From Zygnema cylindricum (taxonomy: Eukaryota; Streptophyta; Zygnematophyceae; Zygnematales; Zygnemataceae), in the NCBI GenBank assembly GCA_037447655.1, contig JBBHKE010001737.1, positions 29,572-93,571 on the forward strand: a DNA stretch of 64,000 nucleotides. The letters run 5' to 3'. Both the position numbers and the translations under genes were made by a program. Under the pieces are notes generated by a model that made no database searches, was not told where the DNA came from, and was given only the letters and a program-made list of their open reading frames with translations. Each line of letters begins with the position of its first letter. Position 1 is the first letter of the stretch. Below, piece by piece: positions 33,084 through 44,715 of the stretch.

Positions 33084-34049
33084 GAAACTCTGAGACTTCC
33101 ATTGATCCTTAGAGTAGGAAACTCAAAAAATGCTTATCTGGATAGTGCCGAATTGAAGTTGATTTAAAATCCAAATGATGGATCCTTTGAAAATTACAAC
33201 CCCATAATATCTTCACCCTTGTGAAATAAGACTTTCTGTGTGCTCAATTCCACCACAAAATGCAAAGTTAGAATATGACTTTTGGATAATATTTACCACT
33301 TTGACTTTCCCTTAGAAATGTAGCCACCCTCGCAGGCAAACACTCTGACTGACTACACCCCTCTCTAGCCTGGACTCCTCTAAGTCCGTAGCAACAAGAA
33401 TCACTGAAAATGGTCCACAGTGATTTTTAATTAAATTTTTAATTAAATGGCAAAGTTTGCCTATTTATACGATGCTATCTAGGAGAGACGCGACTACCTA
33501 CCAAAATTATTCGAAGTCCTAGAACCCCTCTCTAAGCTCCCTAATAGAGGGGTACGGTCCAATCGTAAGATTGTACCATACAAAAAAGTACAGGTACCGT
33601 CGTACTTTCTATACGGTCGATGTACGACATCACCAGAATGTGACATTTGTCACATCCAAAAATATCATCTCGCTTTTCGGAAATCCCACAACCCTCCCGG
33701 TTCCTGCCACGTGTCATCCGCAGTGGCGGTGCCCGAAAATGACAAGTCGTCCACTCCAGAATCTCGGCTCGCACTACGGCCGTTCGATGAAGAACGACAT
33801 TTAAAATTGGCCGTCGAAATAATTGCGCGGTATTTGTTTCACATTTGAAACAAATGCACGATATCCGTTTCGAGATAATCCGTAGTCCGTACAATACAAA
33901 TTATATCTATGTCTTACTATCCCGTTTAATGAATTAGTTTAAATGTTAATGTTTATATATCTATCGTACCTTATATGTTCTAGCACTCGTCTTAGACTAC
34001 AGGATAAAACTACCGGCTATAAGATTCTTGACGGACGACATGTACCAGG
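33084..34049 (-). repeat. Copia-D 3' LTR, first part (inverted)
   Basis: Begins directly after the broken 68-bp tandem unit. On the minus strand its end reads ATGGAAGTCTCAGAGTTTCA, a gag leader of the same 20-nt length as Copia-K. It contains the ATTTGTTTC hairpin (33832-33855) and the tRNA-like hairpin that Copia-C has entered. The LTR continues at 39766-39994; total about 1,195 bp, matching Copia-K LTRs (1,177-1,179 bp). Confidence 0.85.
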
Positions 34050-34779
34050 TGTTGTCTTTTGGAAATTTTTCAGTCTCAGAGCAACGCAGAAGCGCAGCAA
34101 CGCAACTGCTATATAGACAGAGCAGCGTAGCTGCTATACAGACAGAGCAGCGCAGCAGCAGAGTAGCGCAGCATCAGAGCAGCGTAGCAGCGAAGCTGCA
34201 ACACAGACAGGACAACGCAACCACGATTATATTTGATATGGTCCGTACGGACAACGCAACGTCTGATATTCCTAATGTGATTCTGTACAGAATAGAGCAA
34301 CTGCGAAATATACGACTCTAGTCAACTTAGTGGGTAAACTCAGTGGTAGCTTAGTTATAGCTCAGTGGAAGCTTAGTGATAGATCAGTGGTAGCTATGAT
34401 TAGTGGTAGCTTGGTTGTTTGACGTACCACTGAAGCATACTGGTATTGTCAGTTCAACACAAGTATAAGACTTATGACTCAGAACATATTTTGAATCCAA
34501 ACTTCCAAGTAGTAAAACTGGAAACAGTTTTTGGGAAACTTCTGAGTATTATATCTTGAGTGTTGTCAAGTCAATTGTGCTAAAACTTTGGGAGTTATCA
34601 GTGTTTATGCTACTCTATATTCTGATAGAGTTTTGTGTGGTTTGGATGCTTATGTAAGAATTTATGAGCACTTAAAAATAGTTGTTTGGTAGGATTCTTG
34701 ATAGCTTCTGAGAGTGTATCATGTCTACTTCTACTACTACTGCTGCTCCTCCACCTGCACCGGTGGTTGTAGAACAACA
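34050..34779 (+). repeat. Copia-C 5' LTR
   Basis: Starts TGTTGTCTTTTGG, ends GAACAACA. It contains a CAG/GCAGC-rich internal repeat (about 34082-34210) and short AGCTTAGT-type repeats (about 34330-34430). The gag ATG is at 34721, 59 bases before the LTR end. The PBS GGTTATGGGCC follows at 34780. Confidence 0.9.
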
Positions 34780-35745
34780 GGTTATGGGCCTGTCATCAAG
34801 AATTCCTATCTTTTCCGGGGATAAGTATGTTTACTGGGCGGATATGGTGGAAACACATTTTGAAAATGTAAATCTTTTGGATATATTAGATGGTTCGCTG
34901 GATGAATCTGATCCGTCATGGTCTAAGAAAAATACGCAAGCTCGTTCTATTCTGAAATTTTGTATATCTGAGGACTTAGCTATGTCTCGGATAAAGATGA
35001 AAAAAGCAATTGATATCTGGAAATCTCCTTAAAAGTGATTATGAAAAGGCTAATGTCTAGGAAGAGCTTCTATTGGCTGGAAAAAATTGGGACTATAAGT
35101 ACAGTGGCGGTACAATGGCTGAATATTCTAACAAATTTCGTATTCTTGTAGATGCACATTCTTGTGCAGATGGGGTGTTATCTCCGTTTCAACAGGCAAC
35201 ATTGCTCATGAGGGGTCTCCCTCGTAGTATGAAAGGAGCATCTGACATGCTCAAACACAAAAAATAAAGCTTGCTGGACTTTACAGTTAGCCATCAATAT
35301 TTTACTAGAGGAGGAACCTACATCTAATATTCTCAATATTGAGCAAGTAGAGGCTTTTAATTAAGACTTTGGGAGGAAAGGTCAGTTTAATAAGCAACGT
35401 AATGAGTTTACCCAGTTCAGACAGTTTAATCAGGGTGGAAATAGACAATCCAACAATGCATGTTTTTATTGCAGTGAGAGAGGTCATAGATACAAATTCA
35501 GTCCTAAACTTAAACAAGCTAACGATATAGGTTTATACAGGCCGGGATGGCAACAAAGTCAGTTTTACAAAAGCCTCACGGGGCCTACACCTCGTGGAAA
35601 TGCACTGTTTTCAGCTTCTTCATCACATTAGGACGAGACTTTGACATTTTCTGAGGAGGACGACACAGATCTCTTCGCTATGGCGGCAGCAATGGAGGGC
35701 GCAAAGGAACCTGGATGGATAATGGATACATGAGCGTCAGCCCAC
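34721..35745 (+). pseudogene. Copia-C gag
   Basis: MSTSTTTAAPPPAPVVVEQQ is LTR-encoded, followed by VMG from the PBS and the gag domain (SGDKYVYWADMVETHFE, DESDPSWSKKN, LAMSRIKMKKAIDIW). It is broken by frame changes near 35030 and a stop near 35267. The zinc knuckle reads CFYCSERGHRYKFS, with its last Cys replaced by Ser. Ends at the protease boundary. Confidence 0.85.
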
Positions 35746-38700
35746 ATGTGCTGGAACAAGGCCATCTTCAAAAATTTGAAAGCAACGCCGGAGAAAAATA
35801 TTTATTATGCTTGTGGAATGAGTGTCCAGACTCGTGCTATGGGTGATGTGTCCTTCCTAGGTGATGTAGAAGGAAAATCAATTGAAAGAACCCTTCACAA
35901 TGTCTTATTTGTGCCTGAATTTAAGAAAAATCTGTTTTCTACGTCGTTGGTAGAGAGTAAAGGCTTTGAGGTTAATTTGAAAAATGGTCGGCACGTTGTT
36001 AGCAAAAATGGCAAGGTTGCAGTTACAGGTACTAGAGATAGTAGCAAGATGTATCGCATGGATATGGCTAATACCAAGGAGAATGATGTACTATACTCCG
36101 GTGTTTTGCACTCAGATGAGTGTTGGCATAAAAGATTACGCCATGTCAACTATGATAGTTTGAGGAAAATGGTCCGTGCTGGAAAAATAGAGGGTGTATC
36201 AATCACAGATGAGCCGGTCAAAACTTGTGATGGTTGCGCTTTGGGAAAAAATCCACCGATTGCCATTTCCTAAAGAGTGTGAGCATCGGTCCACAAAACT
36301 GTTGCAACATATTCATTCGGATGTTTTTGGTCCTGCGAAGGTTCCATCTGCCGGGGGGATGAAATATATGGTCACCTTCACAGATGATTTCTCCAAGTTT
36401 ACAAAAGTTTACTTCATGAAGGTGAAGAGTGAAGTGTTTGGTTACTTCAAACACTATAAAGCATGGGTTGAAAAACTTCATAATTCACCTATTTTGCAGC
36501 TCAAATCGGACAATGGTGGTGAATATACGTCAAAATAATTTGAAACCTTTTTACTCGAGGAAGGTATTAGTCATCAGTTGACTATTCCATATTCACTGGA
36601 ACAAAATGGGGTGTCGGAAAGACTAAATAGAACTCTCACGGAGAGCTCTAGGTCGATGCTCGCAGATAAAAATGTGGATCCGAAATTCTAGGTTGAGGCT
36701 CTAAATTGTGCAGTTTATATTAAGAATAAGATAGCATCTAGATCAGTAGACACTACTCCTTACGAGATCTGGACAGGTAGCAAACCTGATGTTAGCCATT
36801 TCAAAGTCTTTAGTAGTCAATGCTTTATCTTCGATACGCCTACGGACAGATGGAAAATGGAACCGAAGGGACTACCAGGTTTTTTGTTAGGATATGATGA
36901 TCACTCTAAAGGTTACAAAGTCTTTGTATTTGAGAGGCAGAAAATAAATGTAGCAAGGAATATCATTATCAAAGATGAGCTTGACTCGATAGATATATTT
37001 CAAATGACAGAGCAACAAAAACAACAAAAAGTACAGGAGTATGTCATCTTAGATTGCATGCAAGAAATTGTTGCGCAGGTGCAACATTCTCCGGTAATGA
37101 CTCCACAGTCAGACTCTCTCCAAATTCCTCATCCAGTTTAGTTCAAACCGGACCACTTGCTGTCAATACACACGGATCGCAACCAGCGCAATCAGCGCAA
37201 TCAGCGCAATGCGCGGCATCCGACGATCTCAGCCTCAGAATTTCCGGGGGGAAGAAGATCTTGCAGCCGCCTGCAAGCAAGTTCTCACTTTGCCTACTCG
37301 GCAGCCTCAAGGGAGCCTTTGACCATTCAGGAGGCCTTCTCCTCACGAGAACGGAATCATTGGATCGAGGCAGCAAACACGAAATAAAGTCCATCATGGA
37401 GGCTCAAACATGGGAGCTTGTGGACCTTCCTCCGGATCGAAAAGCGATTGCCCGCAAATGGGTATTCAAGGCGAAGTTAAATCCCGACAACACCATTGAA
37501 CGTTATAAGGCCAGACTTGTGGCAAAAGGGTATAATCAAAAGGAAGGAATTGATTTTGAAGAAACATTTCCTCCGGTTGTAAGATTTCCGACAGTTAGGA
37601 TTTTGTTGTTTTTAGCTGCTATAGAAGATATGGAAATACATCAGATGGATGTAAAGATGGCCTATTTGCATGGAGAACTAGAAGAGACTATTTACATGAG
37701 CAACCTGAAAAGTACGTGGAACCTGGAAAAGAGCACTTAGTATGCAAGTTGCTAAAATCTTTGTACGGCCTAAAACAGGCCTTAGACAATGGAATTTAAA
37801 GCTTGATGATTTCCTAACTAGCCTAGGATTTCAAAGGATAAGTTTTGATCACTCTGTCTACGTTCTAAAGAGTGAAAATGGGATAGTGTTTATAGCGGTG
37901 TATGTAGATGATTTAGTATTAATTTGCAAATCAATGGCTGAAATTAACAAAATCAAAACTGCTCTAAACTCACAGTTCGAGATGAAAGACCTTAGTGAGG
38001 CAAAATATATTTTGGGTATTCAGGTAGAGAGGGACAGAAATAAGAAAGTAATAAAATTAACTCAAAAGAAGGCTATTGGAAACATGTTAGATGAGTACTG
38101 AATGCGGGGGGCAAAAGGATGTCTAACTCCAATGGAGGTTCGGCAGAAGTTAGAGGGAGAAGAGACAAAACCAGGTGTCATTGTTAGCGAGTATTTAGAA
38201 TCAAGGGAGAATGATTCTATGACACAAATACCTTACAGACAGATAGTGGGAAGCTTAATATATTTTATGAAGTGTACCCGTCTTGACATTGCTGCAGCAG
38301 TCGGGGTACTGAGCAGGAGTCTAGAGAATCCGAGAAAATCTGACTTTGATGCAGCAACGAGAGTCTTAAGATATTTGGCCGGAACCAAAGACCTCAAACT
38401 CACACTAGGCGGAGGAGAAGTAAAATTACGAACGTGGAGTGATGCAAGCTATGGAAACATGCCAAGCAAGAAATCCACCACAGGATTCGTTCTACAAGTT
38501 GGGAACGACACTTGCTGCTGGAGCAGCAAATTTCAAAAGGTGAGAGCACAGTCGATAATGGAGTCAGAATATATGGCAGCAAGCTCGGCCCTCAAAGAAC
38601 TCTTATGGGTAAAATCCATGTTACAAGAACTAGGATACATGCAAATTGGTCCACATGTGATCTAGTGTGATAACCAGGCTGCCATTGCCATTGCTTCTAA

Positions 38701-38900
38701 CCTGAGTCATCACTTCAAAAGCAAGCACATGGATGTACGATTACACTTTGTAAGAGAAAAAGTGTTCTCTAGAGTGATTAAATTATGTTATTTGCCGATG
38801 CAAAAATGATTGATGATATGCTCACTAAAGCTCTTCCTGCTCCTAAGCTGAAGTATTGTAGAGACGCAGTGAGATTAAGTGAATAGTTGAATTGCTGCAC
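35640..38900 (+). pseudogene. Copia-C pol
   Basis: Protease signature GWIMDT*ASAHMCWN (TGA replaces Gly next to the catalytic Asp). GAG-pre-integrase HVNYDSLRKMVRAGKIEG, integrase HSDVFGP, LKSDNGGEY, NGVSERLNR with stops at 36536 and in KF*VEAL (Trp codon). RT: IARKWVFKAKLNPDNTIER, MEIHQMDVKMAYLHGEL, VYVDDLVLI; RNase H: TWSDASYGNMPSKKSTTGF, QSIMESEYMAASSALKE, then VI*CDNQAAIAIAS with TAG for Trp at 38663. Polyprotein organisation as in Ty1/copia. Confidence 0.9.
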
Positions 38901-39046
38901 TGCTACACTGCCACTTTGCGATAAGTCCACCATAGAGATATAGTAGGACTGGGTGGCTTGCTAACTGCTATATTGGTATGCTGCGATGCTGCGCTAGTTT
39001 ATCATCGCAGCTGCGCCGGTATACTGAGTCTAAAGTTTTAGGGGAG

Positions 39047-39760
39047 TGTAGTCTTTTGGAAATCTTTCAGTCTCAGAGCACCGCAGCAGCACAGCTGCTA
39101 TATAGACAGAGCAGCGCAGCTGCTATACAGACAGAGCAGCGCAGCAGCAGAGCAGCAGAACAGCGCACCAGCGAAGCTGCAACACAGACAGGACAACGCA
39201 ATCATGATTATATTTGATATGGTCCGTACGGACAATCGCATCGTCTGATATTCTTAATGTGATTCTGTACAGAATAGAGCAACTGCGATAGATACGACTC
39301 TAGTCAACTTAGTGGGTAAACTCAGTGGTAGTTTAGTTATAGCTCAGTGGTAGCTTAGTGATAGCTCAGTGGTAGCTCAAATTAGTGGTAGCTTGGTGGT
39401 TTGACGTACCACTCAAGCACAGTGGTATCGTACGTTCAACACAAATATAAGACTTAGGACTCAGAACATATTATGAATCCGGACTTCGAAGTAATAAAAC
39501 TACAACCAGTTTTTGGGAAACTTCTGAGTATTATATCTTGAGTGTTGTCAGGTCAATTGTGCTGAAACTTTGGGAGTTGTCAGTGTTTATGCTACTCTAT
39601 ATTCTGATAGGGTTTTGTCAGGTTTGGATGCTTTATAAGAATTGGTGAGCAATTAAGAACTGTTGTTTGGTAGGATTCTTGATAGCTTGTGAGAGTGTAC
39701 CATGTCTACTTCTACTACTACTACTACTCCTCCACCTGCACCGGTGGTCGTAGAACAACA
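39047..39760 (+). repeat. Copia-C 3' LTR
   Basis: Colinear with the 5' LTR and preceded by the polypurine tract AAGTTTTAGGGGAG. It ends in the same Thr-rich gag leader and ACAACA. Confidence 0.92.
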
Positions 39761-39765
39761 CCTGG

Positions 39766-39994
39766 ATCCAATCCTGGGTCCGTCAAGACCATTTTTGGTA
39801 AATCTACCAAAAACTATAGCATGTCTCTCTCTATAGGCAGTATGGGCAGCCATGGCTCTAGCTTCCTCTCCAACCTTCAGTGACTACGACAAGTGTGGGG
39901 GTTTGGAGAGTGGAGCGAGAGTCAAGCTGCCTTTGCTGACTTCCCTTTTTAATTTTTCGTTTAATCAGACCTAGAAAATACACACATTTCAACA
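39766..39994 (-). repeat. Copia-D 3' LTR, second part (inverted)
   Basis: Ends ...TTTCAACA on the plus strand, that is, the LTR begins TGTTGAAATGTGTG on the minus strand. The reverse-complemented polypurine tract CTCCCCTTAT adjoins at 39995. Confidence 0.85.
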
Positions 39995-41735
39995 CTCCCC
40001 TTATAATCTAGTCTACTTTTCTTTCAACTCATACCAAAAATCATTTTTCTTTTCTTTTTCTTCTTTCTTTTTTTCTCATAGATTTTTAAGTAAATAACCT
40101 CATAGTCATAAAGGTCTGTTAGATGAGCTAAAATAAACATTGCATCTTGTTGATCACACATTTTGTTTAGCATCCCACTTTTCATAAATCCGAACAAAGA
40201 TTTTATCCACCTCATTTCTTTTCCATCCACACAAAATCCATTTTCCCTTTTGCAATTCAAACAACCAGCCCCATTTCCTATTTTCAACACACACCCAGAT
40301 GCTAACCCTTGGCACACCTTCATAGATGTCATGACTCCCATTAGTGATGTCAAAACCATTACTCCCCGAAATTATCCTTAAATCAAGTGTTCCCACTAAG
40401 TTCCTTATAAAATCTACATCTTCTGAACCCATATTTTTATCCATGATAATTACTCCATTTTCTGAACTTTCCGCACTATCTCCCATGGAATTCTTTCCAC
40501 TATCACTTTTTATTTTTATTCCCAAAATATATTTCTCCTCCCCTAAACTTTTAATCAAATATTCCTCTTCTCCCTTATCCTTTAGAGCCCCCTTTAGACT
40601 TCTCCCCTTTTCTCGGAATCCGTTGAAGTCTCCCTTTCCGAACAGTTTTGTGTTTCCAAAATATCTATGAAACTATCCTCAATATTTTGAACTCCCTCAA
40701 GTTTCTCCTCTCTCTTTAATTCCCTTATGCTTCCAAAAGAACACTGTTGCTTTCGTGGAATTTCTGTGTGCTTTTCTTTTGTCCCCATTTTACCGATGCG
40801 GAGAAGTTCCAAAATATCTTTATCCTCTTTCTCCTCTTCCCCTTGTTCCTCCTCATCAATATTCCAACTTCTAATTTCTTCCAAACAAGGACACTCCTCC
40901 ATATTGTGACCCGACTCCTTACAAAAGAAGCAAACCCCCATTTTCAGAGCGCCCCTTTCTTTTCCTCTCCCTCTCTTTCCACCAAAATTCTGAAAAGGTT
41001 TACCTTTGTCTTTCTTTATCTCATCACGCTTCCGCTCGTCACCGTAATTCCTTTCATCACGCTTCCGCTCGTCACTGCCGTTCCTCTCATCACGCTTCCG
41101 CCAGTCACCACCAACTGTTAGTGCATTCACCCTCTCACCTCCCCTACAAAGCTTCAAAGTGTTTTCCCTCACAAGAATTATCCCCATGGGAATGCTCCAA
41201 ATCTATGAGGAGCCATCCATTTTGTGCAAACGATTAATGATGTTTTCGTTCTCATATGGGAGTTTCATGATTAGTGTGTTAATCTTTCTCTCCTCAAATT
41301 CTACGTATCGCGCACTAGCAAGCTCAACATATAACGCAACAATATCATTGCAAAACTCTATCATGCTACCGCCTTTATAAACATAGGCCTCTATTTCCTG
41401 TTTTACTAACTGCTGCCTCCGTTTAGTCTCACTCTTATAAATCTGAATTTGTGTTTCCCAGATTTCTGAAGAATTGGTTAGATTTTAAAGAGTGATAGCT
41501 ATAGACTTAGACACATATCTAAGTATGAGATGTTTTGCTATAGTGTTTTTATATTCCCAAATTTTCCTGTCATTTTCTTTAGTTTTTAGTTCAGTTATAA
41601 TCCCCACAAGTGGAACCGTAGCCGAAAGCCTAGCTCCCCTCACCATTGGTGTTCCTTTTCTTTTCTCCATTTTCCCCCTTCCATGACAATGTTTTCCCTT
41701 CACCTTCCGTTGCATCTGAAACCCGGTTGGTTTTA
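39995..41735 (-). pseudogene. Copia-D internal region: gag with shrunken pol remnant
   Basis: On the minus strand, gag starts within 41735-41485 (PLVGIITELKTKENDRKIWE, LILRYVSKSIAITL) and continues to the 41187-40594 frame. There is a Ser-stop, a triple RKRDERN-type charged repeat (about 41030-41110) and a CCHC knuckle CFFCKESGHNMEEC (40899-40940). Then, in place of about 3 kb of pol, short fragments appear: LGEEKYILGIKIKSDSG, RNLVGTLDLRI with GFDITNGS, and KGKWILCGWKRNEVDK. These correspond to pieces of RT/RNase H with the rest removed. Copia-K carries the same compressed arrangement. Confidence 0.7.
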
Positions 41736-43476
41736 CTGGGGAGAAGTAGAAATTGTTCGGAAGAATCCAAGGGAGCCATCTATTCCGGCAACCAAGTTTG
41801 AGGGAGGAAGAAGAAGCAGCAAAAGACTTCAAGAGAGACAAGTTAACAATAAGGTAACCAAACTGTCTCACCCGGATGAACCTCAAACTTATAATGAGGC
41901 AATGACTTGTTGTGAGAGAAACCAGTGGAAGACAACCATTAATGAGGAGATGGCCTCAATTATGGCGGCCGATAAATGGGAATTTGTGGATTGTCCTCTT
42001 AACAGGAAGCCAATTGGGTGTAAGTGGGTATTTAAGCTAAAACTCAACTTGGATAAAACCATTGAGCGCTACAAGGCTCGGTTAGTGGCGAAGGGATTTA
42101 CCCAAAAAGAGGGAATTTACTACGAGGCAACTTTTGCTCCGGTCGTCAAGTTTCGTTCGGTTCGGATACTTCTCAGTATGGCGGCAGCAGAAGACATGGA
42201 AGTGCATCAGATGGACATCAAGACGGCCTTCCTACAAGAGAGTTGGAAGAGGAAATTTTTATGCGACAGCCCGAAGGATTTGTGGAGCAAAGGGAGGAAA
42301 GCAAGGTATGCCGATTGATCAAATCTTTGTATGGGCTGAAACAGGCGCCTTGGCAATGGAACAAAAAGCTCAATGAGTTTCTTACAGGTTTGGGATATAT
42401 TCGGATCAACTTGGATCACTCAATTTATTTGTTTGAAGATGAGGAAGGAATTATTTTTATTGCAGTTTATGTTGATGATTTGCTTGTATTAAATAAATCT
42501 ATAGATAAAATAAATAAGTTAAAAAATGATTTAAAAGGAAGATTTGAGATGAAACATATGGGAGAAGCAAGGTATATTTTAGGAATTCAAGTAGAGAGAG
42601 AAAGAGATAGAAAGATAATAAGATTAACTCAAAAAGAGGCCATTGGAAACATGGTAGAAAAATTCCAAATGGACAAGGCTAATAGTTGTACCACTCCCAT
42701 GGAATTAAAGAAGGGAAGTGAGGGGAGTGTGGAAGAGGGAGTTATAATCTTAGATGATGAGGTAGGTTTGGAAGAGAAAAGATTTATGCAGACCATCCTT
42801 TATAGACAAGTAGTTGGCGGCCTAATATATTTTATGAATTGTACCCGTTTTGATATAGCCGCAGTTGTAGGAGTACTAAGTAGGAGTCTGAATGCTCCCA
42901 CTAAAAAAGATAGGGAGGCAGCTAAGAGAGTCCATAGATATCTCATAGGGACTAGGGATCTATGGTTGCATTTGGGTGGGAACAATACTGACATCACCAC
43001 TTGCAGTGATGCCAAATATGGGGATGCTCTTATGAGGAGATGCACATCTGGATATGTATTATATGTGGGTGATGGGGCTTGCTGCTAGAGCAGCAAGCTG
43101 TAAAAGGTCATTGCTCAGTCAACCATTGAGGCTAAGTACATGGCTTTTTGCTTTGCTATAAAAGAATTAATGTGGGTCAAGTCTTTGCTTGGTGAGCTTG
43201 GCCATCTTAAGAGTGGTGTCCAAAAAGTAATTTGTGATAATCAGGCTGCCATTGCCATTTCTGCCAATCCTAAACATCAATTTAAAGCCAAACACATGGA
43301 CATTAGACTTAGCTTTGTTAGGGAGAAAGTAGAAAACAAGATAATCACTTTGGAGTATAAACCAGATAGTGAAATGGTAGCAGATATGATGACCAAACCT
43401 GTGCCTTCCCCTAAACTAATTTTATGCCGGAAGAAGTGTGGTCTTAAAATAAAGAGTGAATAGAAAATAAAGGGAG
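41736..43476 (+). pseudogene. Copia-I pol fragment (RT and RNase H)
   Basis: Begins abruptly, head-to-head with Copia-D. RT: WVFKLKLNLDKTIERYKARL, MEVHQMDIKTAFL, a one-base deletion near 42240 shifting to EEEIFMRQPEGF, LIKSLYGLKQAPWQWN, FIAVYVDDLLVLN, ARYILGIQVERERD. RNase H: RYLIGTRDLWLHLGG, CSDAKYGDALMRRCTSGYV, a TAG for Trp at 43086, VICDNQAAIAISANPKHQ, VADMMTKPVPSPK. It ends at 43462 with a polypurine tract AAATAAAGGGAG before the LTR. This is the least damaged RT in the window. Confidence 0.9.
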
Positions 43477-43945
43477 TGTAGAAGTTAAAGCTTATTTTAG
43501 TATTTTCTAGGTTTTGTAAAAATGCAGAAAAGAAGCAGAGCCAGTCTGCCTCTAACTCCTCTCTCCAGCTCCCATACTTGTTGCAGTCATTAAAAGTTGG
43601 AAAAGGAGATAGAGCCATGGCCACCTATGCTATCTTGACGGGGACAAACATTAGATTGGTAGATTTACCAAAATAGTAATTGACGGACCTGTGATTTGAA
43701 CCTAGTACCTGTCGTCCGTCAGAGCCGCCGGTAGCCGGTAGCCTTAACCAATTAGTCTAAACTAAGGTTATACGATATAGGGTTTGATAGTTATATAAAT
43801 ATTAATGCGTTGGCTTTTTTCATTTAACGTGATTTTTGGACATAGATACAGTTTTGTTGTACAGTGTACGGAACATCGGAAACGGATATCGCACATTTTG
43901 TTTCGAAGGCGAAACAAATATCGCGCAAGTATTTATGACAAATCT
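43477..43945 (+). repeat. Copia-I 3' LTR, truncated
   Basis: Starts TGTAGAAGTTAAAGC. Carries the antisense tRNA-like block (43681-43760) and the ATTTTGTTTCG...CGAAACAAAT hairpin (about 43889-43912), then breaks into Copia-J. Confidence 0.85.
43681..43760 (-). other. antisense tRNA-like block in Copia-I LTR
   Basis: On the minus strand: a box-A/D-arm-like AATTGGTTAAGGCTACCGG and a box-B/T-arm-like GGTTCAAATC, enclosed by an 8-bp inverted repeat TGACGGAC/GTCCGTCA. Equivalent blocks with changed but still complementary stems occur in the other Copia-D/F-type LTRs. Confidence 0.55.
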
Positions 43946-44715
43946 TTTTAATCAGAACCAGAATCAGACAGTTTCATCAAGGAGGGAATAGACAGTCTTA
44001 CAATGCTTATTTTTATTGTAGTGAAAAAGGTCATGGATATTAGTTTTGTCCTAAGCTAAAGAGAGCTAACGAAACAGGATTGTACAGGACTGGATGGCAA
44101 CAAAGCCGGTATAATGAAGGCTTTCACATGATCTACATCTCGAGGAAATGCACTATTCTTGGCATCTTTATCTTACCAAGACAAATCTCTAACACTCTAT
44201 GACAATAACGTCAAGGACTTATTTGCTATGGCGGCAACAATGGAGGGTGCAAAAGACACTGGATGGATAATGGATACGGAGCATCGGCACACATGTGCTG
44301 AAACAAGGCACTTTTCAAATATTTGAAATAAAGACCTGAGAATAATATCTACTATGCCTGTGGTATGAGTGTATAGACACGTGCTGTAGGCGATGTTTCT
44401 TTGCTAGTTGATATAGAAGGAAAGGCAGTTGAGAGAACTCTTTACAATCTTATGTTTGTTTTGGATTTCAAGAAAAATATGTTCTCAACTTCTTTGGTAG
44501 AAAGTAAAGGGTTTAAGGCCAATATGAAAATGGTCGGCAAATTATTAGCAAGAATAGAAAGATTTTGGTCACATGCACTAGAGATGCCTGCATAATGTTT
44601 TGAATGGATATTGCCCGATAATAAAGAAAATGATTTTTTGTATTTTGGTGCATTATCTTTAAATAAGTTGTGACATAAGAGGTTAAGATATGTAAACTAT
44701 GATAGTTTGAAAAAA
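43946..44715 (+). pseudogene. Copia-J scrap: gag zinc knuckle to GAG-pre-integrase
   Basis: Reads YFYCSEKGHGY then FCPKLKRANETGLYRTGWQQ (knuckle with a stop), the MAATMEGAKDTGWIMDT protease start with frame changes, DIEGKAVERTLYNLMFVLDF, and RYVNYDSLKK, joined directly to gypsy sequence at about 44716. Similar to Copia-B/C; no LTRs. Confidence 0.75.

Larger units (their letters stand above)
34050..39760 (+). mobile_element. Copia-C, near-complete LTR retrotransposon
   Basis: LTRs 34050-34779 (730 bp) and 39047-39760 (714 bp), TSD CCAGG (34045-34049) versus CCTGG (39761-39765). It sits inside the Copia-D LTR; the two flanks join to the sequence found in related LTRs. Full set of gag and pol domains, with several stops. 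Confidence 0.92.

Noticed and set aside
38663-38665. Reassigned stop codons (TAA/TAG read as Gln) as an explanation of the many in-frame stops
   Set aside because: Stops also replace Trp, Arg, Lys, Tyr and Gly codons, the host histidine-kinase-like gene uses TAA as a normal terminator after the receiver, and frameshifts accompany the stops. Decay explains them better.
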